A DNA stretch of 49,042 nt from Pseudomonas fluorescens (GTDB taxonomy: Bacteria; Pseudomonadota; Gammaproteobacteria; Pseudomonadales; Pseudomonadaceae), in NCBI RefSeq assembly GCF_018614775.1, contig NZ_JAGGOF010000072.1, positions 1 through 49,042 on the forward strand, in the 5' to 3' direction. The notes beneath the pieces were generated by a model, which searched no databases, was not told where the DNA came from, and saw only the letters and a list, made by a program, of their open reading frames with translations. A program made the position numbers and the translations under genes. Numbering within the stretch: the stretch's first letter is position 1; each line of letters begins with the position of its first letter. Shown here in pieces: positions 40,104-48,969 of this stretch.

Positions 40104-41112
40104 ATGACCGCCACCCCCGACCAGCAAACCCTGCTTGAGCACTACGTCAAGAAAATCCTCGCCGCGCCAGTGTACGAGCTGGCGGTGTGCACGCCCCTGC
40201 AAGCGGCTCCGGCGCTGTCTGAAACCTTAGGCAACCGGATCCTGCTCAAGCGCGAGGACTTGCAACCGACGTTCTCGTTCAAGATCCGCGGCGCGTACAA
40301 CAAACTCGTGCAACTGACCCCGGAACAACGCGCCCGCGGCGTCATCACCGCCTCGGCGGGCAATCATGCCCAGGGCGTGGCGCTGGCGGCACGGGAGCTG
40401 GGTATTTCGGCCTGTGTCGTGATGCCCCTCAGCACGCCGCAATTGAAAGTGTTGGGTGTGCGCAGCCGGGGGGGGGGAGGCGGTGCTGCATGGGGAGAGC
40501 TTTCCGTTTGCCCTGGCGCACGCGCTGGACCTGGCCCGGCAGACCGGTCGAGCGTACATCTCGCCGTTTGATGATCCGGAGGTGATCGCCGGCCAGGGCA
40601 CCGTTGCCATGGAAATCTTGCGCCAGCATCAGGGCCGGCTGGATGCGATCTTTGTCCCGGTGGGGGGTGGTGGGTTGATCGCCGGGGTGGCGGCCTATGT
40701 CAAGTACCTGCGCCCCGAGGTGCTCATCATCGGTGTCGAGTCTGAGCACTCCGCCTGTCTCCAGGCCGCGTTGACTGCTGGGGAGCGGGTGACCTTGCCC
40801 GAGGTGGGCACCTTCGCCGATGGCGTCGCCGTGGCGCAGATCGGCGCGCATGGCTTCGAGATCTGCCGCTTCTGCGTGGATGAGGTCATCACCGTGAGCA
40901 ATGACCAATTGTGCGCCGCGATCAAGGACATCTATGACGACACCCGCTCCATCACCGAACCATCGGGGGCCCTGGCGGTGGCGGGCATCAAGCATTACGT
41001 GGCGCGCACCGGTGCGCGAGGCGAGACCCTGGTGGCGATCGATTCGGGTGCCAACATCAATTTCGACAGTTTGGGCCATGTGGCGGAACGCGCCGGGGCA
41101 GCTGCCGTTTGA
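40104..41112 (+). pseudogene. ilvA: Threonine ammonia-lyase IlvA, frameshifted in a G10 tract
   Basis: A PLP enzyme converting threonine to 2-oxobutyrate, the first step of isoleucine synthesis. The first frame runs MTATPDQQ to QLKVLGVRSR with the PLP-lysine motif FSFKIRGAYNKL and SAGNHAQGVALAA. It then shifts at a run of ten G (40468-40477). The other frame continues GEAVLHGESFPFALAHALDLA, PVGGGGLIAGVAAY, TEPSGALAVAGIKHY. Nine G would restore one frame. The second half (ending about 336 codons) is short, without the C-terminal ACT regulatory domains of biosynthetic IlvA. The AGGAG site and attenuator suit a live gene, so a sequencing error or slippage is plausible. Confidence 0.88.
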
Positions 41113-41492
41113 GTTTTTACGCTACGTCACACTTTTTTTAAACCAGGCGACGGATGCCCACCCGTGTAGTGGCAATTGGGACTACTCTGGCTTTCGACAG
41201 GATTGAAGCAGTTGCAGTTTGCATGAGAAAAGCGCCGCTTCCTTGCATTCTGCACGGGCGATGCGCCGCGCGACGGGGCTAAGGTATTGATTTATATGAT
41301 TCTTACCTGTCGTCATTGCAGGCATATTTTTTGCGGTATAGATCAGGAGGCCACTTGAAGGACTCATCGATCAAACCGCCAAAAAACGAACGAACGGCAC
41401 GGCATTCGTAGTCCCAGTCCGCAGGGAAGAAAACGGACGAAAATACCGCCGTCGTAAACATAAATTGGCCGCCTCAACAGGAGAGAGTCGCC
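41113..41492. other. Intergenic region between ilvA and the DUF1652 gene
   Basis: It holds a candidate sigma-54 promoter (41320-41335) and, downstream of it, an AGGAGG followed by an 18-codon TTG-started frame (41355-41411, beginning MKDSSIKPPKNERT). No other gene is visible. The leader of the DUF1652 mRNA would be about 150 bases long, which is unusual. Confidence 0.4.
41320..41335 (+). promoter_or_regulatory. Candidate sigma-54 promoter of the DUF1652 gene
   Basis: AGGCATATTTTTTGCG has GG and GC with the 12-base step required for -24/-12, and TTGC is complete in the -12 box. The -24 box is AGGCAT rather than TGGCAC. The start point would be near 41345. Confidence 0.5.
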
Positions 41493-41774
41493 ATGTTTTT
41501 ATCTGCCCTCGAAATGCGCAACATCATTGAAAGCAGCTTGCTGCCCAAGCGTTCGCAATGCACCTTGTCACCCGATCTGACGATGACAGTCAAGATTTAT
41601 GACGATCACGAAACCGATCGCGTGGCCTTGATCAAATCCGATATCGACGCCAAGAAACTCACCGGTTGCCGGGCCATCAACGACCTGATCGCCGAGTTGC
41701 GAACCGAGCTCGATCACAATCACCGCCAGCACACGGGCAACCATTTTCATCAGCACCGGATGACCGGGCGCTAA
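41493..41774 (+). CDS. DUF1652 protein
   Basis: A 93-residue small cytosolic protein. The DUF1652 block spans SALEMRNIIESSLLPKRSQCTLSPDLTMTVKIYD and AINDLIAELRTELD. This family is found almost only in Pseudomonas and related genera; function unknown. AGGAGAGAG precedes the ATG. The C-terminal end is His-rich (HNHRQHTGNHFHQHR), which could bind metal. A hairpin and a tandem repeat lie downstream. Confidence 0.9.
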   Translation: MFLSALEMRNIIESSLLPKRSQCTLSPDLTMTVKIYDDHETDRVALIKSDIDAKKLTGCRAINDLIAELRTELDHNHRQHTGNHFHQHRMTGR

Positions 41775-41801
41775 CGGCGGCCTGGTCGCGGTCATCCTGA
41801 C

Positions 41802-41830
41802 GCCTGGTCCGGTCAATAGCCGAACCAGGC
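41802..41830. terminator. Hairpin between the DUF1652 gene and mtlZ
   Basis: GCCTGGT...ACCAGGC, extended inward by CCGG/CCG, lies between the two convergent genes. No strong U-tract follows, so it is a possible bidirectional terminator of moderate strength. Confidence 0.55.
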
Positions 41831-41837
41831 GCCCAGT

Positions 41838-41861
41838 GCTCCAGCGCTCCAGTGCTCCAGT
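41838..41861. repeat. Tandem 8-bp repeat (GCTCCAGY x3)
   Basis: Three consecutive units GCTCCAGC, GCTCCAGT, GCTCCAGT lie in the spacer between the convergent DUF1652 and mtlZ genes. It is non-coding and prone to slippage. No function can be assigned. Confidence 0.7.
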
Positions 41862-41912
41862 GTTGGCGGCGTTCAGGCCCCCGTTAATGCAGGCATTCGC
41901 CAGCTGACGGTA

Positions 41913-42857
41913 TCAGACATCCTTCAACTGCTGGCGATACGGCAAATCCGGCCCAGTCTTGCCGCAGGTGAGGGCCGCTGCGCGTATGGCGAATTCGAGC
42001 ATGGCGTCGATCTGTTCCCGCGCCAGGGTGTGCAGGCCTTCGACAGAGTCCAGCTGCCGTTCTGTCAGCCAGGCGATCAACGCAGCCTGGAATGTATCGC
42101 CAGCGCCCACCGTGTCCGCCATTTTCACCGGACATGCCGGTAGCGACGAGGAACCGTGCTGGCGGCTGAATACCGTTGCCCCCTGGCCGCCACGGGTCAG
42201 GAAAACCAGCTGGCAACGGTGTTGCAGCCATCCGTCGATGACCCGCTGGGGATCACGATCGGGGTAGAGCAGGCTCAGGTCTTCGTCACTGACCTTGATC
42301 AGGTCCGCGTATTCCACCAGCGTTTCGATCCGCGAGCGCCACAGTTCGATATCCGGTTGGGGATTGAGTCGGACGTTGGGGTCCAGGCTGATCAGGCGCC
42401 GGCCGCTTTCCCGTTGCACGAGTGCCAGGAGCGTGTCGCCAATGGGTTGGACCACCAGGGAGAACGAGCCCAGATGCAGGCCGCGCACCTCCGGCCCCAG
42501 TGCCGGCAGATGTTCAAGGCGTAATTGCCGGTCCGCGCAGCCTTCACCGCGAAAGCTGTAATGGGGCGAACCATTGGCCCCTACTGCAACCATTGCCAGG
42601 GTCGTCGGCGCGTCGACTTCCAGCAAATATCGGGCACTGACGCCTTCATTCAACAAGACCTGGTGCAAGCGTCGACCGAGGTAATCGGTGGACAGCCCGG
42701 CGAACAGCGCCGACTCGACCCCCAGGCGCCGCAGCCCCACGGCGACATTGAACGGCGAGCCGCCGGCAATTGCCTTGTAGTTCACCTGCGAGGCAGGGGT
42801 ATCCGCCTCGGCCCCACTGAAAAAATCAAACAGCGCTTCACCACACACCAGATACAT
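41913..42857 (-). CDS. mtlZ: Fructokinase MtlZ (PfkB family)
   Basis: A 314-residue PfkB carbohydrate kinase. The N-terminal GEALFDFF and GGSPFNVAVGLRRLG blocks and the C-terminal signature DTVGAGDTFQAALIAWL, with the catalytic Asp in GAGD, are intact. It phosphorylates the fructose made by MtlD to fructose 6-phosphate. It is the last gene of mtl(E)FGKDYZ. It lies 12 bases after mtlY. The DUF1652 gene converges on it. Confidence 0.92.
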   Translation of the reverse strand: MYLVCGEALFDFFSGAEADTPASQVNYKAIAGGSPFNVAVGLRRLGVESALFAGLSTDYLGRRLHQVLLNEGVSARYLLEVDAPTTLAMVAVGANGSPHYSFRGEGCADRQLRLEHLPALGPEVRGLHLGSFSLVVQPIGDTLLALVQRESGRRLISLDPNVRLNPQPDIELWRSRIETLVEYADLIKVSDEDLSLLYPDRDPQRVIDGWLQHRCQLVFLTRGGQGATVFSRQHGSSSLPACPVKMADTVGAGDTFQAALIAWLTERQLDSVEGLHTLAREQIDAMLEFAIRAAALTCGKTGPDLPYRQQLKDV

Positions 42858-42869
42858 AGTTACCCGCTC

Positions 42870-44357
42870 TCAAAGGGTTGCGACGTGTTGTCGATAGCGT
42901 TCGTAAGCCTGCTGGGACGCCGCGACATGTCCGGCGACTGGCCGGGTTTCGCTGGTCGGGTCGAGCTTGACGCAACGCTCGCACAGTTCAGCCAGACCGT
43001 CCTGGGCGCCTGAATGGCACCATGCCGCCTGGATCGCCGCGCCCAGGGCGGCCGCCTCGCTTTGTTCGGTGCAGACCACCGTGGTGTCCATGATATCGGC
43101 AACGATCTGCCGCCATGCCGGGCTCTTCGAGCCGCCGCCGATCAGGCGAATGCTCTGGGCTTGCAGCCCGTTGGCGCGCAGCAGGTCCAGCCCGTAGCGC
43201 AAGCCGAAGGTCGTGCCTTCGACCACCGCTCGGCACAGATTGGCCCGGGTCAGGTTGGTGGTCGTCAGGCCCAGCAGGCTGCCGGTGGCATGGGGCAGGG
43301 CGGGCACCCGTTCGCCGTTGAGAAACGGCAACATGCATACGCCCTCGGCACCGATCGGGGCCTGGGTTACCAGGGTGTTGAAGGCGTCGATGTCCAGGGC
43401 CAGCAGTTCCCGGATGGCGCCGGTGGCGTTGGTCAGGTTCATGGTGCAGATGAGCGGCAGCCAGCCACCGCTGGAAGAGCAGAAGGTCGCCACAGACGGC
43501 TGTGGACTGACCGCCGGCTCGGCGGCATAGGCGTATACGGTGCCGGAAGAGCCGAGGCTCATGGTGATCACGCCGGGCTGGATATTGCCAGTGCCGATGG
43601 CGCCCATCATGTTGTCGCCTCCGCCGCTGGCGACCACGGCGTCGGGGTTGATGCCCAGGTGCGCGGCGATGGCCGGCAGGATCCGCCCGACCGGTTGATG
43701 GGCCTCGATCAGCGCCGGCAGTGCCGATTGCAAACGACCGCTGGGGTCGATGTGTTCCAGCAGTTGCTCATCCCATTGGCGGGTGCGCACGTTGAAGTAG
43801 CCGGTGCCCGAGGCGTCGCCGTATTCGGTGCAGTGGCGGCCGGTGAGCCAATGGTTGAGAAAGTCGTGGGGCAACAGGACGCTGGCGATGCGGTTGAACA
43901 CCTGGGGGTGCCGTTCGCGGGTCCATAGCAGTTTGGAGACGGTGTAGCCCGGGGCGATGACCACGCCCAGGCGCTCGAGGGAGCCGCTTTCACCGCCCAG
44001 GTGTGCCAGCAGCCGGTCGTTCTCCGGGGTGGTTTCGGTGTCGCACCAGAGTTTGGCCGGTCGCAGGACCTGGCCTTGGTCATCGAGCAGCACCAGGCCG
44101 TGTTGCTGGCCGGAAACGCCGATGCCGAGAATGGCCTGGCCGTCGACCCCGGCGTTGGCCAGTGCCTGGCGGGTCGCCTGGGCGAAGGCTTCAAGCCATT
44201 CCCCCGTGTCTTGTTCGCGGCAGCCGTTGGGGCCGCTGATCATGGAGTGGGCCGCAGCGCCCAGGCCCAGGACCTGACCACTGGCTGCGTCCAGGATCAG
44301 CGCCTTGGTGCCTTGGGTGCCGCAGTCGATGCCCAGGAACAGTTGTTGGTTTGCCAT
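42870..44357 (-). CDS. mtlY: Xylulokinase-type FGGY kinase MtlY
   Basis: A 495-residue FGGY carbohydrate kinase. It starts MANQQLFLGIDCGTQGTKALILD (phosphate-1 motif) and carries GVSGQQHGLVLLDDQGQVLRPAKLWCDTET, typical of xylulokinase, and the adenosine motif RLIGGGSKSPAWRQIVADI. In P. fluorescens MtlY is the xylulose kinase of the mannitol/arabitol operon, where MtlD also oxidises arabitol to xylulose. GAGGATT lies before the ATG at 44357. A repeat element separates it from mtlD. Confidence 0.92.
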   Translation of the reverse strand: MANQQLFLGIDCGTQGTKALILDAASGQVLGLGAAAHSMISGPNGCREQDTGEWLEAFAQATRQALANAGVDGQAILGIGVSGQQHGLVLLDDQGQVLRPAKLWCDTETTPENDRLLAHLGGESGSLERLGVVIAPGYTVSKLLWTRERHPQVFNRIASVLLPHDFLNHWLTGRHCTEYGDASGTGYFNVRTRQWDEQLLEHIDPSGRLQSALPALIEAHQPVGRILPAIAAHLGINPDAVVASGGGDNMMGAIGTGNIQPGVITMSLGSSGTVYAYAAEPAVSPQPSVATFCSSSGGWLPLICTMNLTNATGAIRELLALDIDAFNTLVTQAPIGAEGVCMLPFLNGERVPALPHATGSLLGLTTTNLTRANLCRAVVEGTTFGLRYGLDLLRANGLQAQSIRLIGGGSKSPAWRQIVADIMDTTVVCTEQSEAAALGAAIQAAWCHSGAQDGLAELCERCVKLDPTSETRPVAGHVAASQQAYERYRQHVATL

Positions 44358-44375
44358 GGAAATCCTCGCGTGACA

Positions 44376-44484
44376 GATCGTTCCCACGCTCTGCGTGGGG
44401 ATGCCTAAACGGACGCTCCGCGTTCGGCTGTTTGGGACGCGGAGCGTCCCAGGTTGCATTCCCACGCAGAGCGTGGGGACGATC
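44376..44484. repeat. Nested palindromic repeat between mtlD and mtlY
   Basis: Outer arms GATCGTTCCCACGCTCTGCG and CGCAGAGCGTGGGGACGATC flank an inner pair GGACGCTCCGCGTTCGGC/GACGCGGAGCGTCC. This is the CCCACGCTCTGCGTGGG repeat class of Pseudomonas, a third class in the window. It lies inside the mtl operon and can reduce read-through into mtlYZ or stabilise the upstream mRNA. Confidence 0.88.
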
Positions 44485-44498
44485 AAGGAAAAACCGCC

Positions 44499-45974
44499 CT
44501 AATTTTCCAGCACCCGCTCAAGCGTGCGCGTCACCCCATGTTCGCGCAAGCTGTTGCAGCACCATTCGAATGCTGCCACGAACTCAGGCGAGCGGGGGAT
44601 GGTCGCGCCAAAGATTTCTTCCACCTCCAGCAGCCGCTGGGTCACCAGTGCATCGTCCGCCACCAGCGCCTGGCAGAACGCCGCCCGTGGGTCCGGGATG
44701 GAATAGGTCACGCCGTTCTCATCCACTCCCTTCAGGTACACGGCCCAGGCCGCCACCACCAGCGCCGCGCGCCGGATTTCGCTGCCGTCGGCGATCAGGC
44801 GGTTGATGGTCGGTACGGTGAATTTCGGAAACTTCGACGAGCCGTCCGAACACACCCGTTCCAACTGGTCGGCAATTGCCTGGTTGGAAAAGCGCTCCAC
44901 CAGGGTGTTCTTGTAGTCGGTCAGGTCAATGCCCGGCACCGGCGCCAGTTGCGGCGTGACGTCCAGGTCCATGTAAGCGCGCATATAGCGCACGAAGAGC
45001 GGATCGTTCATGGTCTCGTGGACGAAGCGATAGCCCTTGAGGAACCCCAGGTAGGTCAAGGCCAGGTGGCTGCCATTGAGCAGCTTGATTTTCATCTCTT
45101 CATAGGGCGTCACGTCATCGGTGAACTGCACGCCGACGTTTTCCCAGGCCGGGCGTCCGTTGACGAACTTGTCTTCCAGCACCCATTGGACGAACGGTTC
45201 GCAGACCACCGGCCAAGCGTCATCGATGCCGTGGTCGTCGTGCAATTGCAGACGATGGGCGACGCTGGTCATCGGTGTGATGCGATCGACCATGGCATTG
45301 GGGAAACTGACGTTGTGGTCGATCCACTGGCCCAGCTCGGCGTCACGCAACGCAGCGAAGGCCAGCAACGCCTTGCGGGTCACCGCGCCGTTGTGGGGCA
45401 GGTTATCGCAGGACATCAGGGTGAACGCCGGGGTGCCGGCAGCGCGACGTTTGGCGAGGGCCGCGCAGAGGAAACCGAACACGGTTTTCGGCGCGTCGGG
45501 ATGGGCCAGGTCGTGCTGGATCTGCGGCAGGTGGGCCATGAACTCGCCGTTGCTGTCGTCGATGCAGTAGCCGCCTTCGGTGATGGTCAGCGAGACGATG
45601 CGAATCTGCGGATCGGCCAGTTTGTCGATCAATGCCTGGGCGCCGTCCTCGGCCAGCAACATGTCGTGGATGGCGCCAATCACCCGGACTTCGGTGTCGT
45701 CGGTGTCGCCCAGCTCATACAGGGTAAACAGGTAATCCTGGCCGGCGAGGTCGTCCCGGGCGCGGCGGTCTTCGGCACGCAGGCCGACGCCACATATGGC
45801 CCAATCGAGGTCGGTACCGGTGTTCATCAGCGCATCGGTGTAATACGCCTGGTGGGCCCGGTGAAAACCGCCGACGCCGATATGGACGATGCCCTGGCGA
45901 ATGTCGCTCAAGGGGTAGGCGGGCAGGGCGATCCCCGGGTTGAGGTTATGCTGGTTCTGTCGGTTGAGTTTCAT
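44499..45974 (-). CDS. mtlD: Mannitol 2-dehydrogenase
   Basis: A 491-residue NAD-dependent polyol dehydrogenase of the long-chain mannitol dehydrogenase family. It oxidises mannitol to fructose (and arabitol to xylulose in P. fluorescens). The start MKLNRQNQHN matches the known P. fluorescens enzyme start. The cofactor fold reads GIVHIGVGGFHRAHQAYY; the catalytic region is PYEEMKIKLLNGSHLALTYLGFLKGY, holding the active-site Lys and Asn/His. The gene lies 15 bases after mtlK. Confidence 0.95.
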   Translation of the reverse strand: MKLNRQNQHNLNPGIALPAYPLSDIRQGIVHIGVGGFHRAHQAYYTDALMNTGTDLDWAICGVGLRAEDRRARDDLAGQDYLFTLYELGDTDDTEVRVIGAIHDMLLAEDGAQALIDKLADPQIRIVSLTITEGGYCIDDSNGEFMAHLPQIQHDLAHPDAPKTVFGFLCAALAKRRAAGTPAFTLMSCDNLPHNGAVTRKALLAFAALRDAELGQWIDHNVSFPNAMVDRITPMTSVAHRLQLHDDHGIDDAWPVVCEPFVQWVLEDKFVNGRPAWENVGVQFTDDVTPYEEMKIKLLNGSHLALTYLGFLKGYRFVHETMNDPLFVRYMRAYMDLDVTPQLAPVPGIDLTDYKNTLVERFSNQAIADQLERVCSDGSSKFPKFTVPTINRLIADGSEIRRAALVVAAWAVYLKGVDENGVTYSIPDPRAAFCQALVADDALVTQRLLEVEEIFGATIPRSPEFVAAFEWCCNSLREHGVTRTLERVLEN

Positions 45975-45989
45975 CACAGTTCTCGGCAA

Positions 45990-47093
45990 TCAGGCGGCAG
46001 CGCGCAGCGCACGGGTGACCGCCACGCCATCGGCATTGAATAAGTGGCAGTGTTCAGCGTCCAGGTGCAGGTTCAGTTGCTCGCCGAAACGGCTCGCCAG
46101 GTCGCCGCGAACCCGCATGGTCAGGGCTTCGCCAGACGCCGTGACAACGTGGCAGAAGGTATCGCTGCCCAGTCGCTCGCTGACATCGGCAGTGACCTGC
46201 AGGGTGCAGTCTCCCGGTTGAGCCAGGTTCAGGTGCTCCGGGCGAATCCCCAGGGTGACTTCGCCGCCGATGTTCAAGCCAGTGCCGCTCAGTGGCAGGC
46301 GGATACGAGTGCCGGCGTCCAGCAGGACCTCACTGCCCTGGCTGTCCAGCCCGGTGACCTTGCCTTTGAGAAAACCCATTTTCGGCGTGCCGAGGAACCC
46401 GGCGACAAACAGGTTGGCCGGCTGGTGATAAAGCTCCAGCGGCGAGCCAACCTGCTCGATGCGCCCGCCGTTGAGCACCACCACCTTGTCGGCCAGGGTC
46501 ATGGCTTCGACCTGGTCGTGGGTCACATAAATCATGGTCGCTTGCAGTTCCTTGTGCAGCCGGGCCAGCTCCAGGCGCATCTGCACCCGCAGGGCGGCGT
46601 CGAGGTTTGACAGGGGCTCGTCGAACAGGAAGATTTTCGGGTTGCGCACGATGGCCCGGCCAATCGCCACACGTTGACGCTGGCCGCCGGACAGTTGCTT
46701 GGGCTTGCGTTCGAGCATCGGTCCCAGTTCGAGGATACGCGCGGCTTCGTTGACCTTTTTCTCGACCTCGGCCTTGGGCACGCCGGCCAGGTCCAGGGCG
46801 AAGGACATGTTCTTGCGCACGCTCATGTGCGGGTAGAGGGCGTAGGTCTGGAACACCATCGCCAGGTCGCGCTTGGCCGGGCTGACTTCGGTGATGTCGC
46901 GCCCGTCCAGTTCGATGGTGCCATCGCTGACTTCTTCCAGGCCCGCGATCAGCCGCAGCAGGGTGGATTTGCCGCAGCCCGACGGGCCGACGAAGACCAC
47001 GAATTCGCGATCATTCACTTCAAGGTCGATGCCTTTGATGATGGAAAAGCCTTCGAAACCTTTTTGCAGATTCTTGATTTTCAGGTTGGCCAT
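45990..47093 (-). CDS. mtlK: Polyol ABC transporter ATPase MtlK
   Basis: A 367-residue MalK-type ATPase. Walker A is GPSGCGKST, the Q-loop lies in MVFQTYALYPHMSV, the signature is LSGGQRQRVAIGRAI, and Walker B is IFLFDEPLSNLDA. The C-terminal TOBE/regulatory part (from about 240) contains GIRPEHLNLA. It energises mannitol/glucitol/arabitol import with MtlE, MtlF and MtlG. GGAGG precedes the ATG at 47093. Confidence 0.95.
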   Translation of the reverse strand: MANLKIKNLQKGFEGFSIIKGIDLEVNDREFVVFVGPSGCGKSTLLRLIAGLEEVSDGTIELDGRDITEVSPAKRDLAMVFQTYALYPHMSVRKNMSFALDLAGVPKAEVEKKVNEAARILELGPMLERKPKQLSGGQRQRVAIGRAIVRNPKIFLFDEPLSNLDAALRVQMRLELARLHKELQATMIYVTHDQVEAMTLADKVVVLNGGRIEQVGSPLELYHQPANLFVAGFLGTPKMGFLKGKVTGLDSQGSEVLLDAGTRIRLPLSGTGLNIGGEVTLGIRPEHLNLAQPGDCTLQVTADVSERLGSDTFCHVVTASGEALTMRVRGDLASRFGEQLNLHLDAEHCHLFNADGVAVTRALRAAA

Positions 47094-47133
47094 GATGATG
47101 GGCCTCCACGTCAAAATGAGGGTGTAGGGCGCG

Positions 47134-47964
47134 TTACTTCACGGCGCCGAAGGACAAACCGCGCACCAGCTGTTTCTGGCTGATCCAGCCGAAAATCAGG
47201 ATGGGTGCGCAGGCCAGGGTCGAGACGGCGGACAATTTGGCCCAGAACAACCCTTCGGGGCTGGAGTAGGAGGCGATCAGTGCTGTCAGGGGCGCGGCTT
47301 TGGACGATGTGAGGTTCAGCGACCAGAAAGCCTCGTTCCAGCACAGGATCAGCGACAGCAACACGGTGGAGGCCAGGCCGCCCTTGGCAATCGGCAGCAG
47401 CACGCGGACCATTTCCTGCCACAGCGTGGCGCCGTCCAGGCGTGCGGCTTCGAGGATGTCGCGGGGAATGTCCTTGAAGTAGGTGTAAATCATCCAGACC
47501 ACGATCGGCAGGTTGATCAGCGTGTAGATGACGATCAGCGCGATACGCGTGTCCAGCAGGCCGAAACTCTTGGCCAGCAGGTAGATCGGCATCAGCACGC
47601 CCACCGGTGGCAGCATCTTGGTGGAGAGCATCCACAGCAGCGTGCCTTTGGTGCGCTGGGTTTCATAGAACGCCATGGAGTAGGCCGCCGGCACCGCGAT
47701 CAGCAGGCACAAGGCAGTCGCGCTGAAAGAAATCACCACCGAGTTCCAGGCAAAGCTGAAGTAATTGCTGCGCTCGTTGATGTGCAGGTAATTCTCCAGC
47801 GTCGGCGCGAAGATGAACTGCGGCGGCGTGGCGAACGCGTCGATTTCGGTCTTGAAGCTGGTCAGCACCATCCAGAAGATCGGGAAGAAGATCAGGATCG
47901 CGATGGCCCAGGCCAGCGTGCCCAGCAACAGGCTTTGCAGGCGGCGGGATTGTTGAAGTGTCAT
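47134..47964 (-). CDS. mtlG: Polyol ABC transporter permease MtlG
   Basis: A 276-residue MalG-type permease with six hydrophobic segments. It starts MTLQQSRRLQSLLLGTLAW; the EAA loop reads EAARLDGATLWQEMVRVLLPIAKGGLAS, which contacts the ATPase. It forms a heterodimer with MtlF in the inner membrane. GAGG lies before the ATG at 47964. It follows mtlF by seven bases. Confidence 0.94.
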   Translation of the reverse strand: MTLQQSRRLQSLLLGTLAWAIAILIFFPIFWMVLTSFKTEIDAFATPPQFIFAPTLENYLHINERSNYFSFAWNSVVISFSATALCLLIAVPAAYSMAFYETQRTKGTLLWMLSTKMLPPVGVLMPIYLLAKSFGLLDTRIALIVIYTLINLPIVVWMIYTYFKDIPRDILEAARLDGATLWQEMVRVLLPIAKGGLASTVLLSLILCWNEAFWSLNLTSSKAAPLTALIASYSSPEGLFWAKLSAVSTLACAPILIFGWISQKQLVRGLSFGAVK

Positions 47965-47971
47965 GGCGGCC

Positions 47972-48904
47972 TCAGTTCTTGTCGGTGAGGTTTTTGCCAA
48001 TCATCCGTACCAGGATGATGGCGGCGATGTTGGCGATGACCACGGCGATCAGCCCACCGGCCGACGCCATGCCGACGTCGAACTGCACCAGCGCCTGGTT
48101 GTAGATCAGGTAGGCGAGGTTGGTCGAGGCATAGCCGGGGCCACCGTTGGTGGTGGTGAAGATCTCGGCGAACACCGACAGCAGGAAAATCGTCTCGATC
48201 ATCAACACCACGGCAATCGGGCGGGCCAGGTGCGGCAGGGTCAGGTGCCAGAAAATCGCGATCGGGCCGGCACCGTCCAGGCGCGCGGCTTCTTTCTGTT
48301 CCTGGTCCAGCGACTGCATGGCGGTCATCAGGATCAGGATCGCGAAGGGCAGCCACTGCCAACTCACGATGATGATGATCGACAGCAGTGGATAGTGGGC
48401 CAGCCAGTCCACCGGCTGCGCGCCGAAGAGTTTCCACACCGCCGCGAGGATCCCCGAGACCGGGTGGAAAATCAGGTTCTTCCAGATCAGCGCACCGACG
48501 GTGGGCATGATGAAGAACGGCGAGATCAGCAGGACTCGCACGACGCCGCGACCAAAAAACTCACTGGCCTCCAGCAGCGCGCTGATCAATACCCCGAGCA
48601 CGATGCTGATCAGCAGCACACTGCCCACCAGCAACAAGGTATTGGTAGCGCCGGGCATGAAGCCCGAATCGGTGAGGAAATAGCTGAAGTTCTCCAGCCC
48701 GACGAATTGGTTTTCGCCGGGGTAGAGCAGGTTGTAGCGGATCATCGAGAAATAGACGGTCATGCCCAGCGGCACGATCATCCACAGCAGCAACAGGGCC
48801 ACCGATGGGCTGACCAGGAACCAGCCGGGATTCGCCAGGCGGATCTTGCGCGCCGGTGGGGCAATCCCGATGGGTGCCTTGGCGGTAGTCGTTGAAGTAT
48901 TCAT
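47972..48904 (-). CDS. mtlF: Polyol ABC transporter permease MtlF
   Basis: A 310-residue MalF-type permease without the large periplasmic domain. Six hydrophobic segments, the first PGWFLVSPSVALLLLWMIVPLG; the EAA loop reads KEAARLDGAGPIAIFWHLTLPHLARPIAV. It starts MNTSTTTAKAP with a weak ribosome site. The binding protein gene mtlE should lie upstream, beyond the right edge of the window, separated by a REP element. Confidence 0.93.
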   Translation of the reverse strand: MNTSTTTAKAPIGIAPPARKIRLANPGWFLVSPSVALLLLWMIVPLGMTVYFSMIRYNLLYPGENQFVGLENFSYFLTDSGFMPGATNTLLLVGSVLLISIVLGVLISALLEASEFFGRGVVRVLLISPFFIMPTVGALIWKNLIFHPVSGILAAVWKLFGAQPVDWLAHYPLLSIIIIVSWQWLPFAILILMTAMQSLDQEQKEAARLDGAGPIAIFWHLTLPHLARPIAVVLMIETIFLLSVFAEIFTTTNGGPGYASTNLAYLIYNQALVQFDVGMASAGGLIAVVIANIAAIILVRMIGKNLTDKN

Positions 48905-48969
48905 GGCATTGAACCGATTTGTGCAGGCTGATGAAGATCCACTGGGAGGTCCTCTGCTGGTTGACATTC

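Noticed and set aside
44454..46043. Long plus-strand frame opposite mtlD
   Set aside because: Antisense shadow of mannitol dehydrogenase.
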